DNA of 64,000 bases, taken from the NCBI GenBank assembly GCA_046328715.1, contig JAXLWB010000036.1, forward strand, positions 1-64,000, given 5' to 3'. This document shows, one piece after another, positions 1 to 7,661 of this stretch. The position numbers and the translations under genes are program-made. The number at the start of each line of letters is the position of its first letter. Positions within the stretch are counted from its first letter, which is position 1. The stretch comes from JAXLWB01 sp046328715 (lineage in GTDB: Bacteria; Chloroflexota; Anaerolineae; Caldilineales; Caldilineaceae). A model generated the notes under the pieces. The model was not told where the DNA came from, did no database searches, and saw nothing but the letters and a program-made list of their open reading frames with translations.

Positions 1-65
1 GTACTGAGTTTCTTGTGTGTTCGGCATGTTGAAAGGCGAACAAGAAGGTATCTTGTTCTACAACT

Positions 66-1331
66 ATGTTATCAACACTACGTCAACGCAATTTCGCCCT
101 GCTCTGGAGCGGGCAAATCATCTCAAGGATGGGGGATTGGGTGCTATGGATTGCACTGCCCTTTTACGTCTACGAAAAAAGTGGTTCGGCATTGGCCACG
201 GGTGCGATGTTTATTGTCACCAATCTGCCGCCGTTGCTCTTCGCTTCGCTAGCTGGGGTGTTTGTGGATCGCTGGAACCGCAAGCAGGTCATGGTGGCTG
301 CCGATCTGTTGCGGGCTTTGTTGATCTTGCTGTTGCTGCTGATCCGTTCTTCGGACTATCTCTGGTTGCTCTATCCACTAGCCTTTGGGGAGGCAATGAT
401 TTCCCAGTTCTTTACGCCGGCCAAAAGCGCCATCTTGCCTACATTGGTTGATCAACGCTCCTTGACGGCAGCCAACACGCTCATCTCGATCAGCGGCGAT
501 GTGGCCATGCTGATCGGTCCGGCTTGTAGTGGGCTGCTCTATGGGAGTCTGGGTTTTACCGGCGTTGTATGGATTGATGCAGTTTCGTTTGTGTTTTCGG
601 CCCTGTTGATTGGCTCGATCCAACTGCCCACTGAACCAAGGAAAAAGACGGCGCGTCCTGTTGATGCAACGCACCCACGTTGGATGGATGGGAAAAAACT
701 ATGGCTGGAATGGCAAGACGGACTGCGAATCGTCCAGCGGGAACGGACGATTGCAACCTTGTTTATCACGGCGGGGTTGGCTTACATCGGCAATGGCATC
801 ATCCTCGTGTCGTGGTATGTCCATGTACGGGAAGTCTTGGGTGGCGGGGCGCTGGAATACGGTTGGATTCAAGTCGCTGTGGCGACGGGTGGAATCCTGG
901 CTGGCTTGGGGATGACCAGGTTGTATAGGTGTTTTTCGGCACGGCAACTAATGGCCTTGAGTGGCATCATAACTGGTTTTCTCTTGTTCGCCACCTTTCA
1001 TTTACATTCTATCCCGCTGATTCTGTTCTTGCAGGTACTCACTGGAATCGCAGCAGTTGGCTTTTATGTGCCGATGTCGACGCTGTTACAATCGAGTACT
1101 GAAAAGGAGTTTCTAGGACGCATCTTCGGTGCCTTTGGGACAACCTGCGCCTTGCTCATGCTGTTGGGTCAAGGGATCGCCAGTCTGTTCGTAGCCCGAT
1201 TGGGAACGACCTGGATGTTGGATGGTGCAGCGCTTATGGCTTTGCTGGGAGGAGTCTATGCGTTACGTTTGCCGGTGTCTCAGGAAACTGCTACATCTAC
1301 TTCACCACCATCGGCAACCCCGCCACCATAA
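66..1331 (+). CDS. MFS transporter, probable drug or siderophore exporter type
   Basis: A 421-residue polytopic inner-membrane protein of the MFS_3 type. The N-terminus (LRQRNFALLWSGQIISRMGD) is typical of this group, followed by about 12 hydrophobic segments. The loop motif between TM2 and TM3 reads GVFVDRWNRKQ, matching the conserved MFS G-x-x-x-D-R-x-x-R-[RK] signature. The family exports small molecules by proton antiport; the substrate cannot be told from sequence. The start at 66 gives the usual length and begins just before TM1, though no strong Shine-Dalgarno is visible. The last 35 bases overlap the convergent cobU gene tail to tail. Confidence 0.85.
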   Translation: MLSTLRQRNFALLWSGQIISRMGDWVLWIALPFYVYEKSGSALATGAMFIVTNLPPLLFASLAGVFVDRWNRKQVMVAADLLRALLILLLLLIRSSDYLWLLYPLAFGEAMISQFFTPAKSAILPTLVDQRSLTAANTLISISGDVAMLIGPACSGLLYGSLGFTGVVWIDAVSFVFSALLIGSIQLPTEPRKKTARPVDATHPRWMDGKKLWLEWQDGLRIVQRERTIATLFITAGLAYIGNGIILVSWYVHVREVLGGGALEYGWIQVAVATGGILAGLGMTRLYRCFSARQLMALSGIITGFLLFATFHLHSIPLILFLQVLTGIAAVGFYVPMSTLLQSSTEKEFLGRIFGAFGTTCALLMLLGQGIASLFVARLGTTWMLDGAALMALLGGVYALRLPVSQETATSTSPPSATPPP

Positions 1332-1842
1332 AGAGCACCCGATCTGCCGCCGCTGCCAGTCGCTGATTGGCACGCCCTAAGGCATCGCGATAGACTCGAC
1401 CGAGCGGATAAGGAGGCACAACGCCCAGCCCGACCTCGTTCGAGACGATGAGCCAGTGGCAGTTAGATTGCTGATAGGCTTCCAACAACCTATCGACCTC
1501 ATGCATCACAGCTGCGGTGGCGTCGCCGTCGCTGATCGGTTCGGGTATGGGCAGAATGACATTGGTGGCGAGCAGGGTGAGACAGTCGATCAGCACGACG
1601 TCAAAAGAAGAGATAAGTGTCTCCTGTATAGCGTGTCCGACCTCCTGTTGGGCTTCGAGCGTCTGCCAATGGTCGGGGCGATCGGCCTTGTGGCGGGCGA
1701 TGCGTTCTGCCATCTCTTCGTCCCAGGCTTGGGCGGTCGCGACGTAAAGCACATTCGCTCCTTGTTCACCTGCCAATTTTTCGGCGTAACTGCTCTTGCC
1801 GCTGCGTGCCCCGCCTAAAATCAAGGTGAGTGTATGACTCAT
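1297..1842 (-). CDS. cobU: Bifunctional adenosylcobinamide kinase / adenosylcobinamide-phosphate guanylyltransferase
   Basis: A 181-residue cytoplasmic enzyme that phosphorylates adenosylcobinamide and then transfers GMP to it, activating the lower-ligand attachment side in cobalamin synthesis and salvage. The P-loop GGARSGKSS lies at residues 10-18. The block YVATAQAWDEEMAERIARHKADRP holds the conserved histidine that is guanylylated in the family. LIVSNEVGLGVVP and the C-terminal YRDALGRANQRLAAAAD are also characteristic. Length is normal for CobU/CobP. It lies 83 bp downstream of the CbiR-like gene on the same strand, so the two probably form a cobinamide-salvage unit at the end of the liv cluster. 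Confidence 0.93.
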   Translation of the reverse strand: MSHTLTLILGGARSGKSSYAEKLAGEQGANVLYVATAQAWDEEMAERIARHKADRPDHWQTLEAQQEVGHAIQETLISSFDVVLIDCLTLLATNVILPIPEPISDGDATAAVMHEVDRLLEAYQQSNCHWLIVSNEVGLGVVPPYPLGRVYRDALGRANQRLAAAADRVLFMVAGLPMVVK

Positions 1843-1925
1843 AAATCGGAGTTTCCTATTCCTTTGTTTCGCTTTGAAGCTTCGTGTTCATCGCTGCTGA
1901 AATATCGGAGTGGCAAGTCTATCTT

Positions 1926-2738
1926 TCACGAATAGTTGTCACATCGGTTTCTTGAGCATACACGCTTGATACTCTTCATCAACGCCTCAAGCGAGGAAGT
2001 GAAGTCGGCTTCGCCGAAGATCTCCAGCGTCAGCAACCCGTCGTAGTTGCTATCCAGCAGCAATTGGATCACCGAGTCCAGTTGCTCGGTCGGCATGTGT
2101 GCCAGCGATTGATGATCCTGGCCATCCTTAAGCCCGTGCAGATGGACCATCCGTGTGCGGGACAGAGCCGAGCGTAGGTGGGGCAAGGGATCAAGTCCAT
2201 CCAGAAAAAGGTGACCGACATCGACACAGCGGCTCACCCTGGCCTGCTCGACGACTGGAGTTACTAACTCGGGTGGATAGCCTTCCAGATTTTCTACGCT
2301 CAGCAGTTTGCGATCACCTACCAACTGGCCGAGTTGCTCCAAGGCCAGATGCCGTTCGTTTTGCCAAACCTGCACGGCATCTTCGAGAAAGGCAGATTTA
2401 CGCAGATCCCTGCCATCCAGATGTAGCACATAGGCCGAGGGTTGCAAGGGCGCAAAGAGCTCGATCAATCGTTTAGATCGCTGCAAACCAGGGTGAGTGA
2501 CATCGGCAGTCAGCAGGTCGTCGATCAGATGGACGGAGTAGGTCAACCCAGTCGAGTGGCTGATCTCAGCCAGTTCGGCCACCGTCTCAGGCGTGGGAAT
2601 ATTGCTTGGGCCATCGGGCAGATCGAAGAGGACGAGTTGCATGTCAGCCACCTTGTCCGCCAGAAAATGGGCATTGGCGATGAGATCTGCCTCGACGATG
2701 TAGGAAGTTGTACCGATGCGAAAGTGGAATTGATCCAT
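1926..2738 (-). CDS. cbiR: CbiR-like cobamide-remodelling phosphodiesterase (AP-endonuclease-2 TIM barrel)
   Basis: A 270-residue protein of the xylose-isomerase-like/AP endonuclease 2 TIM-barrel superfamily. The N-terminus (FRIGTTSYIVEADLIANAHF, then DMQLVLFDLP) matches what I recall of CbiR, the enzyme that cleaves cobamides to cobinamide phosphate so a preferred lower ligand can be installed. Likely metal ligands are HLDGRD, SVENLEGYP, the DVGHLF block and HLHGLKDGQDH. Family assignment to the TIM barrel is firm. The CbiR name rests on the N-terminal signature and on the neighbour cobU, which acts on the product after dephosphorylation. A generic sugar-phosphate isomerase is the alternative. 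Confidence 0.8.
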   Translation of the reverse strand: MDQFHFRIGTTSYIVEADLIANAHFLADKVADMQLVLFDLPDGPSNIPTPETVAELAEISHSTGLTYSVHLIDDLLTADVTHPGLQRSKRLIELFAPLQPSAYVLHLDGRDLRKSAFLEDAVQVWQNERHLALEQLGQLVGDRKLLSVENLEGYPPELVTPVVEQARVSRCVDVGHLFLDGLDPLPHLRSALSRTRMVHLHGLKDGQDHQSLAHMPTEQLDSVIQLLLDSNYDGLLTLEIFGEADFTSSLEALMKSIKRVCSRNRCDNYS

Positions 2739-2756
2739 GCCTAACTGTTCCAGTCA

Positions 2757-2816
2757 TTCAGAGCCGTCAGCATATGCGTACGGTTGTGTTCGTACGCTTA
2801 CGCTGACGGCTCTGAA
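2757..2816. repeat. Dispersed hairpin repeat (AGCCGTTAGCG family), paired arms
   Basis: A 60-nt inverted repeat between the DUF4037 and cbiR-like genes. The left arm begins TTCAGAGCCGTCAGC and the right arm ends GCTGACGGCTCTGAA, with GTACG in each arm around an 8-nt loop. The same arms recur at 19919-19976, in the array at 42916-43190 and at 56310-56364. It may also fold as an intercistronic RNA hairpin. Confidence 0.85.
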
Positions 2817-2825
2817 TAGTTGCGC

Positions 2826-3932
2826 CTACTCATAAAGCTGGCGTAAAGCAGCACGCCAGTTTGTCCCTTCCAAGAGATCGGTATTGTCGCTGATCAGATC
2901 GATGCTGCCAATGGTTTGGCGTTGGGCGATCTGCTTGACCGCTGGATCTTGAATCTGGCTGAGCAGGGCATCGACGAAGCCATGCAGCGCAATCACCTGG
3001 AAGGGGCGACCGAAGAAGTGGCGCGTCTGTTCAGGCATGGGCTGGGTGAGTCCCAGTTGGTTGTGCAGACGGGCGATGGTTTCATAGGCGGGGATCAGAT
3101 GTCGTTCCCGCTCCTGCCAGGTGCGGGCGGCTAAGGCTTCTTGTAGGATCGGATAGAGTGCGGGACCAGCGGCTAAGCGTTTGAAGGCGGTGCCAAACCA
3201 CTTCGGATAGGGTGCATAGACTCGTTCCATCAAGAAGCAAAGGCGCATCACATCGCGCACCAGGCGGGAACCAAGCAGTGCCGAGCCGACCTCGTCACCG
3301 ACCATCCCTGCGCGCCCCATCAGGTGTTCTTCCTGTCCAATCCGAGTCCATCCAGCCGCCAATAAATACAGCCACAAATCGTGTGGATACCAAGCGAAAT
3401 GTTCTCGCACGGCTTCTAGACCCACGCCATCATGATAAACTGATCCAGCCGTTAACGTGCGTAACTTTTGTGTAGGAAAGGTGAGCCAATCGGCAGCTTC
3501 GAGTGGTTGGTTGAGATCGAAACCCAACTGTTGTTGGATAAAGCCACGGATCGTGAGAATTTCCACCCGGTGATTGATTGGCCCCTGTTGAATATGCTCC
3601 AGATGTTGAACGCTGTGATCGTTGGCGTCGGGTTCGGAAAAGTGGGTGGGATAGCCAAGAAAGTCATAGGGCAGATGGTGAGCTAGTACATCCTTCACTT
3701 GGGCAGCCACTTGTGCGTGATCGGATTCATTGAGAAAGAGCATCCCGCGCGGTCCCCAATGATGATCAGTGGACATGGCATCGTCGAAGCCCAATACCTC
3801 CGAGCCGCTGCCGACCAGCGCCGCGCTGTAGGGCAAACCGGGAAAGTACTGCTCCATCACCGGGCGAATAGCCTGTTGATAGAATTGACGACAAAGTTCA
3901 ATGCCGTTGAGTGTGATGCGAGGTGCGTTCAT
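2826..3932 (-). CDS. DUF4037 domain protein, nucleotidyltransferase-like
   Basis: A 368-residue cytoplasmic protein. The N-terminal block YSAALVGSGSEVLGFDDAMSTDHHWGPRGMLFL is the hallmark of DUF4037: a GSGSE turn followed by D-x-x-x-x-D-H, resembling a nucleotidyltransferase G-S-x(n)-D-x-D active site. The rest is helical, as in this family. Biochemical function is unknown. Its start lies three bases after the livF stop, so it is almost certainly translated from the liv transcript. The stop is followed by the hairpin repeat at 2757-2816. Confidence 0.8.
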   Translation of the reverse strand: MNAPRITLNGIELCRQFYQQAIRPVMEQYFPGLPYSAALVGSGSEVLGFDDAMSTDHHWGPRGMLFLNESDHAQVAAQVKDVLAHHLPYDFLGYPTHFSEPDANDHSVQHLEHIQQGPINHRVEILTIRGFIQQQLGFDLNQPLEAADWLTFPTQKLRTLTAGSVYHDGVGLEAVREHFAWYPHDLWLYLLAAGWTRIGQEEHLMGRAGMVGDEVGSALLGSRLVRDVMRLCFLMERVYAPYPKWFGTAFKRLAAGPALYPILQEALAARTWQERERHLIPAYETIARLHNQLGLTQPMPEQTRHFFGRPFQVIALHGFVDALLSQIQDPAVKQIAQRQTIGSIDLISDNTDLLEGTNWRAALRQLYE

Positions 3933-3935
3933 GAT

Positions 3936-4646
3936 TCAATGTTTCCTGATACCCAACAGACCCTTCGCCAGGTCTTCATTTGCCACCAGTTCCGCCGCTG
4001 CGCCGTGAAAGACCACCTCGCCTTCGCGCAACACATAGACGGTGTCGCAGAATTTTAGCACACTGCGCGCATTCTGTTCGACTACGGCCAGACCGATCCC
4101 TTGTTCGTTTAGCTTTTTGAGCGTGCGGAAGACTTCGGTCACGAAGAGCGGTGAAAGGCCGGCGCTTGGTTCGTCGAGCAGCATCAACTTAGGATGGGCC
4201 AGCCAGGCAATAGCGATGGCGAGCATCTGCCGTTCGCCGCCGCTCATCTTGCCAGCCAGTTGCGTCTTGCGATCTTTTAGAACTGGGAAGAGATCATAGA
4301 CGCCATCCAGTGATTCTTTGGTCCGTTGCGCAGTCAATTGCCGGCTGGCCAGTTGTAGATTCTCGCTCACGGTCATCGTGGCAAAAACATTCTGCCGCTG
4401 CGGCACATAGGCAATCCCTTGCGCCGGGATCGCCTCGGTCGCCAAGCCAGCCAACGCTGTTCCTCCTAGATCAATCGTGCCCGCAAAGTGATCGGTCAGC
4501 CCAAAGATGCTCTTGAGCAGGGTCGATTTGCCACTGCCATTCGGCCCCAGAATCGCCACGAACTGGCCGGGGCCTACGGAAAGATTGATATTGCGGAGGA
4601 TTTGTAGTTTGCCGTAACCGGAAGATAGTGCTTGTATGGTGAGCAT
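3936..4646 (-). CDS. livF: Branched-chain amino-acid-type ABC transporter ATP-binding protein LivF
   Basis: A 236-residue ABC ATPase that energises uptake through LivHM on the cytoplasmic face. Visible motifs are Walker A GPNGSGKS, the Q-loop YVPQRQNVFATMTVSENL (diagnostic of LivF), signature MSGGERQ, Walker B LMLLDEPSAGLSP and the switch histidine region VVEQNA. I chose the ATG at 4646; the upstream TTG would only add MLF. There is no clear Shine-Dalgarno, and the upstream sequence is a 28-nt repeat also found at 5543. It belongs to a minus-strand run with livH, livM and livG, but is separated from livG by the GxxExxY gene. Confidence 0.93.
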   Translation of the reverse strand: MLTIQALSSGYGKLQILRNINLSVGPGQFVAILGPNGSGKSTLLKSIFGLTDHFAGTIDLGGTALAGLATEAIPAQGIAYVPQRQNVFATMTVSENLQLASRQLTAQRTKESLDGVYDLFPVLKDRKTQLAGKMSGGERQMLAIAIAWLAHPKLMLLDEPSAGLSPLFVTEVFRTLKKLNEQGIGLAVVEQNARSVLKFCDTVYVLREGEVVFHGAAAELVANEDLAKGLLGIRKH

Positions 4647-4648
4647 AA

Positions 4649-4676
4649 ACAACAACGAATTAAGAAAGGAACGAAA
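4649..4676 (+). repeat. 28-nt direct repeat, copy 1 (livF side of the GxxExxY gene)
   Basis: A 28-nt block, ACAACAACGAATTAAGAAAG then GAACGAAA, matching 27 of 28 positions with 5543-5570. The two copies bracket the GxxExxY gene between livF and livG, as would be left by insertion or by duplication and recombination. Confidence 0.8.
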
Positions 4677-4733
4677 AATACGTTGCCCAATCGGTATTGT
4701 GAGTACTTTGAAGTGTAGCGCGACAGGTTCTCA

Positions 4734-5525
4734 TCACCTGATAAAGCTGATTTCTAGTTCAGTTTGATAAAAGTTTGCTATCAAACCTAACTCTACCTCT
4801 AACATTTGCATGAACGCTTTCATCCGGCGTTTCATTGCTTCGTCGATTGCTGTAACTGCGATGGTGGCAAGCAGAATTTTATTCTCAATGAGCAAAAGTC
4901 GAGTTTCATGGGTACCTATGGTATGACCTTGGTAGGTGATGGGTAATTCTTTCAAATAACGAAAAAGACATTTCGCCGTTCGTAACTCAAATATCGTTGC
5001 TCGGCGATAGACTTGATGTAGAAATCCAGGTCCAAGCTCATGATGAACTTCGTGCAAAATTTTTACAAGGTGGCGTGCCAGATCGCCATATAACCAAGTC
5101 TCAGATGGTTGTTGCTCATTCCATGTCAGCGCGGGCTTTCGGTTGCGAACAAAGTTTGGTAAACGCTCCGTAGTGAGGTCTGTTTCGCCAAAATTTACAA
5201 CAATTGCCAGATCAGCATTTGTAACCTTGAGATATGAGATTGCTTGTGCCTTGTGAAGATGCATAATTGTTTGTACCGACTTCAATTCAAGCAATATCTT
5301 TCCGCCCTCAATCCAAAAATCAACAAAATACAGACCTACACGCTTCCCTTTGTAGGAGACGAGAAATGCTTTTTCCCGTTCGCATTCAATTCCAATTCTT
5401 TTCAAACCAATCAAGCCAGCTTTTTGATAGAATTCCTCTGGCAGCATTGGACCTAACTGGCGATGAATATCCAGAAAAACACCATGAATCTTATAACTTA
5501 GCTCAGGGTGGATAAGTTTTGTCAT
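4734..5525 (-). CDS. Tandem GxxExxY protein (two domains fused)
   Basis: A 263-residue protein made of two GxxExxY domains. Domain 1 has a G-P-M-L-P-E-E-F-Y motif near residue 25, followed by GLYFVDFWIEGGKILLELKSV, which resembles the PD-(D/E)xK nuclease-like core of the family. Domain 2 has a degenerate motif, GPGFLHQVY, with the key glutamate replaced. The family is usually about 125 residues, so this is a duplication in which one copy may be inactive. Function is unknown; members are common in genomes rich in mobile elements. It splits livG from livF, and its flanks carry 28-nt direct repeats, pointing to late insertion. The start is uncertain (no Shine-Dalgarno). Confidence 0.8.
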   Translation of the reverse strand: MTKLIHPELSYKIHGVFLDIHRQLGPMLPEEFYQKAGLIGLKRIGIECEREKAFLVSYKGKRVGLYFVDFWIEGGKILLELKSVQTIMHLHKAQAISYLKVTNADLAIVVNFGETDLTTERLPNFVRNRKPALTWNEQQPSETWLYGDLARHLVKILHEVHHELGPGFLHQVYRRATIFELRTAKCLFRYLKELPITYQGHTIGTHETRLLLIENKILLATIAVTAIDEAMKRRMKAFMQMLEVELGLIANFYQTELEISFIR

Positions 5526-5542
5526 AGGGCTACATTCACAAT

Positions 5543-5697
5543 ACAACAACGAATTGAGAAAGGAACGAAAGTCACGGAAAAACCCTTCGTTCCTTTCTTC
5601 ATTCGCTGTAGTGGTTCACTGAACAACAACGAATTGACAACAGAACAAAACTCACAGAACAACCCTTCGTTCCTTTCTTCATTCGCTGTTGTGATTA
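5543..5697. repeat. 80-bp tandem duplication downstream of livG, containing direct-repeat copy 2
   Basis: Two 80-nt units begin at 5543 and 5623. Each starts ACAACAACGAATTGA and contains CCCTTCGTTCCTTTCTTC at 5583 and 5663. In the first unit GAAAGGAACGAA pairs with TTCGTTCCTTTC to make a 12-bp stem. Nucleotides 5543-5570 repeat 4649-4676. The second unit reaches the livG stop codon. Confidence 0.75.
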
Positions 5698-6444
5698 CTC
5701 TCCCAAATAAACCTCTCTGACCTGCTCGTCCTGCTCGATCTCTCGCGGCGTGCCTTGGGCAATCACCTGTCCGGTGTGCATGACGTAGAGGCTGTCGACG
5801 AAGTCAAAGAGAATTTCTAGACGATGTTCGATGATCAGAAAGGTCAAGCCCTGCTCGGCGCGCAGACGGGCGATCTGCTCGAAGATCTGATAAGCCAGTG
5901 CCGGAGCTACGCCTGCGGTTGGCTCGTCGAGCAGCAACAATTTGGGCGTACCCATCAAGCTGCGCCCGATTTCGAGCAATTTCATCTGGCCACCGGAGAG
6001 ATCAGCGGCGGCTTTGTTAATCTGGCCACGCAGTTTGAGCGCCTCCAACGTTGCTGCGCCCTGGAGCGCCGACTTCTCTTCTTGTTGCCGCCAACTGCCA
6101 TGACGTGCCGCCTGACGTGCCCGTTCGCCGGTCTGTTCTTTCACCGGCAGCAGAGCATTGTCCAACACGCTCATGCGAAAGAAGAGTGACGGATCCTGAT
6201 AGCTGCGCACCAGCCCCAGGCGAAAGATCGCATCGGGTGTAGCCTGGCCGATCTCCTGGTCGCCAAAACGGATCGACCCACTGTCGGCGCGCTGATTGCC
6301 GGCGATCAAGCTGAGCAAGGTCGATTTGCCACTGCCATTCGGCCCGATCAACCCGATAATCTGCCCTTGGGGTACGGTCAGTGAAACGCCATCCACCGCC
6401 AGTAGGTTGCCGAAGGATTTGGAGAGGTTGGTGAGAGTGAGCAT
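5695..6444 (-). CDS. livG: Branched-chain amino-acid-type ABC transporter ATP-binding protein LivG
   Basis: A 249-residue ABC ATPase and LivF's partner. Walker A is GPNGSGKS, the Q-loop region LVRSYQDPSLFFRMSVLDN, the signature LSGGQMKLLEIG and Walker B KLLLLDEPTAGVAP. The C-terminal HTGQVIAQGTPREI block is typical of LivG. The region after the Q-loop, with an Arg/Gln-rich insertion (RARQAARHGSWRQQEEK), is the normal LivG extension. The ATG at 6444 gives the family length. It lies downstream of livM, separated by a 100-bp CAGT-rich hairpin repeat that may reduce read-through or stabilise the upstream message. Confidence 0.94.
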   Translation of the reverse strand: MLTLTNLSKSFGNLLAVDGVSLTVPQGQIIGLIGPNGSGKSTLLSLIAGNQRADSGSIRFGDQEIGQATPDAIFRLGLVRSYQDPSLFFRMSVLDNALLPVKEQTGERARQAARHGSWRQQEEKSALQGAATLEALKLRGQINKAAADLSGGQMKLLEIGRSLMGTPKLLLLDEPTAGVAPALAYQIFEQIARLRAEQGLTFLIIEHRLEILFDFVDSLYVMHTGQVIAQGTPREIEQDEQVREVYLGE

Positions 6445-6460
6445 AGGTTTATAAAAGTAG

Positions 6461-6577
6461 TAGGACAGTGGAACAGTGAGTCAGTAGACAGTGGGTCAGT
6501 AGACAGTGGGTCAGTGAGTCAGTGGTACTGTCCACTGTCTTACTGATTTACTGTCTCACTGTCCTACTGATTCACTG
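6461..6577. repeat. CAGT-rich intergenic hairpin repeat, copy 1
   Basis: A tract of short direct repeats (GACAGTGGGTCAGT and variants) followed by the complementary ACTGTCTTACTGA and ACTGTCCTACTGA strings, so the whole region can fold back. It invades the 3' end of livM: the last codons (VGQ-stop) are repeat sequence. Related copies lie at 24404, 36804 and 46934. Confidence 0.8.
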
Positions 6578-7599
6578 ACGAACGTCGTGCGCAACGACTC
6601 GGGCACTAACCCTTGTCGTCGATAGCGCAGGACAAAGAGCAAAATCAGCCCGAACAGGATGTAGCGTAGGTAGTTGAATTCCCACTGCGAGCCCATGGCG
6701 TCGAGTTGTAGGGCGACGATCGAGGTGATGCGGTCGAGCAGCGTGATGACGAAGGCACCGACCAGTGCGCCCCGGTTGTTGCCCAGGCCGCCCAGCACGA
6801 CCATCACCCAAACGTCGAGCGTGAGGGCGACGGTGTAGTCGTTGGTGCTGGCAAAGCCGGAATTGACGACAAAGAGCACGCCGCTGAGTGCAGCCAGCGC
6901 CGAGCCGATCAGCATCACGGTGCCGCGCACACGGGCCACATTTTTGCCCAGCCCGAGCGCTACGGCGTCGTTCTCGCGCAGCGCCTTCAACATGCGGCCA
7001 AAGGGCGAGCGGGTCAGGCGTTCGACATAGAAGTAGACCGCCGCCGCCAGCAACAATACCAGCAGCATAAAGCCGATCGCACGCAGTTGGCGATCGGGCA
7101 GCCAGGCCAGCGGTTGGGCAAGCCCGGAGAGTCCGTTGTCGCCACAGATCGGAAAATCAATGCCACGCAGCGTGATGCGCACCACTTCGCCGCCGACCAG
7201 CAGCACCAGCGCCAGATACCACTCTTCTTTCAGCCGCAGTGCCGGATAGGAGGCCAGCCAGCCCACCACGCCACCCACGATCATGGCGATGACAAGGGTC
7301 AGGGCAAAGTTGAGTAAAGCGGTGGTCGGCAGGGTCTTGAGCACGTCCGAGCGCAATTGCAGGGCCTGCGCCAACGTGCTGCCGCCGCAGGGATCGATGT
7401 ACTCTCTCCCAGCCAGCAACGGCAACAGGTGTGTATAGGTCCAACCCGTCGTGTAGGCCCCAATCGAAACAAAGAGCGCCTTGCCAAAGTTCGGAATCCC
7501 AGCCAGGCCATACTCCAGGTTTAGGCTGAGTGCCATGATGGCCGAGATGCCGAAGAAAGTTAGGAGGGCGATGGATGTGGAAAACAGATCGATATTCAT
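6556..7599 (-). CDS. livM: Branched-chain amino-acid-type ABC transporter permease LivM
   Basis: A 347-residue inner-membrane permease with about nine hydrophobic segments. Characteristic elements are LNLEYGLAGIPNFGKALF near the N-terminus, the EAA-like loop FGRMLKALRENDAVALGLGKNV and VMVVLGGLGNNRGALVGAF near the C-terminus. The start was taken at 7599 (MNIDLFSTSIALL); the upstream extension is non-hydrophobic and atypical. The C-terminal residues come from the CAGT repeat. It follows livH by 62 bp on the same strand. Confidence 0.92.
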   Translation of the reverse strand: MNIDLFSTSIALLTFFGISAIMALSLNLEYGLAGIPNFGKALFVSIGAYTTGWTYTHLLPLLAGREYIDPCGGSTLAQALQLRSDVLKTLPTTALLNFALTLVIAMIVGGVVGWLASYPALRLKEEWYLALVLLVGGEVVRITLRGIDFPICGDNGLSGLAQPLAWLPDRQLRAIGFMLLVLLLAAAVYFYVERLTRSPFGRMLKALRENDAVALGLGKNVARVRGTVMLIGSALAALSGVLFVVNSGFASTNDYTVALTLDVWVMVVLGGLGNNRGALVGAFVITLLDRITSIVALQLDAMGSQWEFNYLRYILFGLILLFVLRYRRQGLVPESLRTTFVSESVGQ

Positions 7600-7661
7600 G
7601 AGCAAAGATGGGAAATAGGTGAGTAAGAGATTGGTTCTGATTCTACGCAATCTCCCAATCT

